A stretch of 64,000 bases of DNA from Pseudomonas violetae (GTDB lineage Bacteria; Pseudomonadota; Gammaproteobacteria; Pseudomonadales; Pseudomonadaceae). Below, piece by piece: positions 61,829 through 64,000 of the stretch. The stretch is from NCBI RefSeq assembly GCF_023072615.1, contig NZ_JAKNRW010000023.1, positions 19,357 to 83,356 on the forward strand, in the 5' to 3' direction. Position 1 is the stretch's first letter; each line of letters opens with the position of its first letter. The translations under genes were made by a program, and so were the position numbers. The notes below the pieces were generated by a model. It worked only from the letters and a program-made list of their open reading frames with translations, was not told the DNA's origin and ran no database searches.

Positions 61829-63682
61829 ATGTTGATGGACCTTGCCGCAATGCTTTCCCCGCAGAATCGGCGCCTGTTCAAGTTCAAGAACCTTGCCAAC
61901 CCCGACCAGCAGCTCCTGCTCGAGTCCTTCAAGGGAACTGACGGTCTGTCACGTGCCTACAACTTCGAATTGATGCTGGTGTGCCAGGATTCGGGGGTGG
62001 AGCTCAAGTCGATGATGGGCCAGCACGTGGTGCTGGAAATCGAACTGGCCGAGGGCGGTCCGCGATACCTGGCGGGCTACCTGACGCGCTTCGCCAGCAT
62101 CGGCAGCGACGGCGGCATGGCGCGCTACACCGCGACGCTGAATCCCTGGTTCTCGATGCTGAAAAACCGCTTCGACACGCGCATTTTCCAGGGCTGCACC
62201 GTCGAAGAAGTGGTCACCCAGGTCTTCGGCTTGTGCCCCGCATTTTCCCGCCATGAATTCCGCCTGAGCAAACCGCTCAAGCGCTACACCTACATCACTC
62301 AATATCGGGAAACGGATTTTAATTTCGTCCAGCGCCTGCTGGAAGAAGAGGGGATGTTCTACTACTTCGAGCACACCGCCGAAACCCACACCATGATCAT
62401 CTGCGACGACTCCAGCACCCTGCTGCCGTTGCCGGAACAACCCCAGATCCGCTTCCACACCGCATCGGTCACCGAGAGCGCGGACGCCATCACTCAATGG
62501 AGTGGCAACCGCCAGCTGCAGTCCGGAAAAATCGCGGTGCAGACCTTCGATTATCGCCAGCCGACCAACCGCTTGCCGGTCGCCATGAAGAGCCTGAACA
62601 AACAAGGCGACGTCGACGATTTCGAAATCTACGACTTCCCCGGCCAATACACCCACGGCACTTATGACGAAGGCGAAGCGCTCCTGCGCCTGCGTGTCGA
62701 AGCGCTGGAACTCAAGGGCAAGAGCTTCCACGGCTCCAGCAACTGCCGCGCGATGAAACCCGGCTACACCTTCGAACTGCTGCAGCATTACGACCACGAT
62801 CAAGGCTCGCCCGACGATCGCCAGTTCCTGTTGATGAGCGTCGAAAGCGAAGGCCACAACAACTACCTCAACGGCCATCAGGCCAGCTACTACAACACCT
62901 TCTCCTGCGTGCGCAAAAAGATCGTCTTCCGCCCGCAACTCACCACCCCGCGCCCAACCATCTCCGGCCCGCAAACCGCCATCGTCGTCGGCCCCCCGGG
63001 CGAAGAAATCTTCACCGATGAACTCGGCCGGGTGAAAGTGCAGTTCCACTGGGACCGCAAGGGCGAGCACAACGACAAGAGTTCCTGCTGGGTGCGCGTC
63101 GCCCAATCCGGCGCGAGCGGCGGCTTTGGCAGCATCCTGATTCCGCGGGTTGGCGATGAAGTGGTGGTGGTGTTTCTCGACGGCAACCCTGATCGGCCGT
63201 TGATCATGGGCAGTTTGTACAACAGCAAGAACACTCCACCGTGGTCGTTGCCGGCGAACAAGACGCAGAGTGGGTTTTTGACCCGGTCGATGAAGGGCGA
63301 CGGCGGCACGGCGAACTTCTTCCGCTTTGAAGACAAGGCCGGCGCCGAGCAAGTGATCATGCACGCCGAGCGCAACATGGATACCGAGATCGAGGTCGAC
63401 GAGACCCACAGTGTCGGCAGCAATCGCACGATCACGGTAGGTGGCACGCACACCGAGACGATCAAGAAAGACACGGTGATGAATGTCCAGGAAGGCTCGC
63501 TGACGATTCAGGTTGATAACCAGTTCATTCAAGTGAATGCCAAGCAGCACATTATTTTGCAGGTGGGAGAGAGCAGTATCACGCTCACTCCGGACGGCAT
63601 CGAGATCAAGGGCAAGGTGATCACCACGACCAGTACTGGCACCACCCAAATCACCGGCTCCGAAGTTCGGGTCAATGACTAG
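61829..63682 (+). CDS. vgrG: T6SS spike protein VgrG (TssI)
   Basis: The product has 617 residues. The gp27-like head includes FKNLANPDQQLLLESFKGTD and ITQYRETDFNFVQRLLEEEG. The gp5 OB-fold follows with DELGRVKVQFHWDR, SCWVRVAQSGASGGFG and GSLYNSKNTPPW. The C-terminal beta-needle ends in SEVRVND, with no extra effector domain. AAGGAGA precedes the ATG at 61829. It is divergent from the effector gene. Confidence 0.95.
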   Translation: MLMDLAAMLSPQNRRLFKFKNLANPDQQLLLESFKGTDGLSRAYNFELMLVCQDSGVELKSMMGQHVVLEIELAEGGPRYLAGYLTRFASIGSDGGMARYTATLNPWFSMLKNRFDTRIFQGCTVEEVVTQVFGLCPAFSRHEFRLSKPLKRYTYITQYRETDFNFVQRLLEEEGMFYYFEHTAETHTMIICDDSSTLLPLPEQPQIRFHTASVTESADAITQWSGNRQLQSGKIAVQTFDYRQPTNRLPVAMKSLNKQGDVDDFEIYDFPGQYTHGTYDEGEALLRLRVEALELKGKSFHGSSNCRAMKPGYTFELLQHYDHDQGSPDDRQFLLMSVESEGHNNYLNGHQASYYNTFSCVRKKIVFRPQLTTPRPTISGPQTAIVVGPPGEEIFTDELGRVKVQFHWDRKGEHNDKSSCWVRVAQSGASGGFGSILIPRVGDEVVVVFLDGNPDRPLIMGSLYNSKNTPPWSLPANKTQSGFLTRSMKGDGGTANFFRFEDKAGAEQVIMHAERNMDTEIEVDETHSVGSNRTITVGGTHTETIKKDTVMNVQEGSLTIQVDNQFIQVNAKQHIILQVGESSITLTPDGIEIKGKVITTTSTGTTQITGSEVRVND

Positions 63683-63694
63683 GGACGCCTGCCA

Positions 63695-64000
63695 ATGACC
63701 AGAACCAGTATCTACGATCGCATTTCCGCCAAGCGCATTGCGCTGGAGGAAGCGGCGCGTCTCGAACAGCTGAATGCGCCGGTCGTTGTGCCAGCGTCCG
63801 AGCCGGAACCCGTTGCAGTCGTTGCGCTGCAAGATACGCCCAGCAGCTTCAACTTCGGCGGTTTTAACCTGGTATTTCCCGCCGGTTTCCACTTCCGCGA
63901 TATCCAGACCACCCTCGAACACGAAGGCGAGCCGATCATCCTGACCATCAAGCGTCGAGATGTGATGCAGGGCCAGACTCTGCAGCAACTCTTCGACACC
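63695..64000 (+). CDS. DUF1795/Eag-like T6SS chaperone (partial, runs off window)
   Basis: Only the first 102 residues are present. After an Ala/Pro-rich lead of about 45 residues, FNFGGFNLVFPAGFHFRDIQ and ILTIKRRDVMQGQTLQQLF match the start of DUF1795/Eag chaperones, which shield hydrophobic helices of T6SS effectors and load them on VgrG. The gene starts 12 bp after vgrG, probably in one operon. A VgrG-linked effector should follow outside the window. Confidence 0.72.
   Translation, partial: MTRTSIYDRISAKRIALEEAARLEQLNAPVVVPASEPEPVAVVALQDTPSSFNFGGFNLVFPAGFHFRDIQTTLEHEGEPIILTIKRRDVMQGQTLQQLFDT

Noticed and set aside
61949..63988. 679-codon minus-strand open frame over vgrG
   Set aside because: It mirrors the GC-rich third-position pattern of vgrG, is full of His/Gln/Val runs and has no recognisable domain.
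1..64000. tRNA or rRNA genes
   Set aside because: No conserved rRNA stretches, CCA-ended cloverleaf or GGTTCGA-type T-loop was noticed in intergenic gaps. This was a check by eye; a tRNAscan run would settle it.

Overview
This window looks like a Pseudomonas chromosome, most likely of the fluorescens/putida lineage. That is inferred from the GC-rich coding sequence, the many REP palindromes with a GGGAGC-GGCTTGC-CGCGA core, the Pseudomonas-typical small families (DUF1652, DUF6555, DUF3087) and the benzoate/catechol gene set. I saw no rRNA, tRNA, CRISPR array or insertion sequence.

Layout. 1-8.1 kb: the tail of a probable glycine-betaine/choline-type binding protein, a DUF3995 membrane protein, an MFS exporter with an uncertain 5' end, and a complete Mrp/Pha-type Na+(K+)/H+ antiporter operon (mrpAB-C-D-E-F-G, minus strand, genes overlapping by 1-4 nt). 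8.3-21.2 kb: ordinary core and accessory genes: an EamA exporter divergent from an XRE-cupin regulator, an FAD/NAD(P)-binding protein, an orphan OmpR-type response regulator, PpnN, a dCACHE-GGDEF cyclase, AzlCD, a YedK/HMCES-type SRAP protein and a polysaccharide-deacetylase lipoprotein. 21.2-29.8 kb: a complete benzoate-to-muconolactone-isomerisation module. benABCD turns benzoate into catechol, and catA, catB and catC carry it through ring cleavage to the enol-lactone. CatR and BenR are the regulators, and each has a recognisable binding site in front of its target. 29.9-36.4 kb: small genes, two broken genes lying head to head, and a polyamine-type cluster (gamma-glutamylpolyamine oxidase, XRE-cupin repressor, glutamine-synthetase-like ligase).

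36.5-64 kb: a complete type VI secretion system. The minus-strand block reads, in transcription order, unknown gene - tssB - tssC - tssE - tssF - tssG - tssH - tssJ - tssK - tssL - tssM - tagF - tssM/OmpA fusion - hcp - tssA. Its layout resembles, from memory, the K1 T6SS of P. putida. The short TssL carries no peptidoglycan-binding domain; instead a second, shortened IcmF/TssM paralogue carries a C-terminal OmpA domain.

Upstream of that block is an effector/immunity island. It holds a 452-residue protein with a GC-rich, hydrophobic N-terminal part (DUF6861-like) and an AT-richer C-terminal candidate toxin domain, and an overlapping 91-residue immunity candidate (DUF6966-like). It also has two unrecognised genes and a frameshifted remnant of a second copy of the immunity gene. 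A divergent vgrG followed by a DUF1795/Eag-like chaperone gene, cut by the window edge, completes the island. It is the part of the window most likely to hold undescribed biology.
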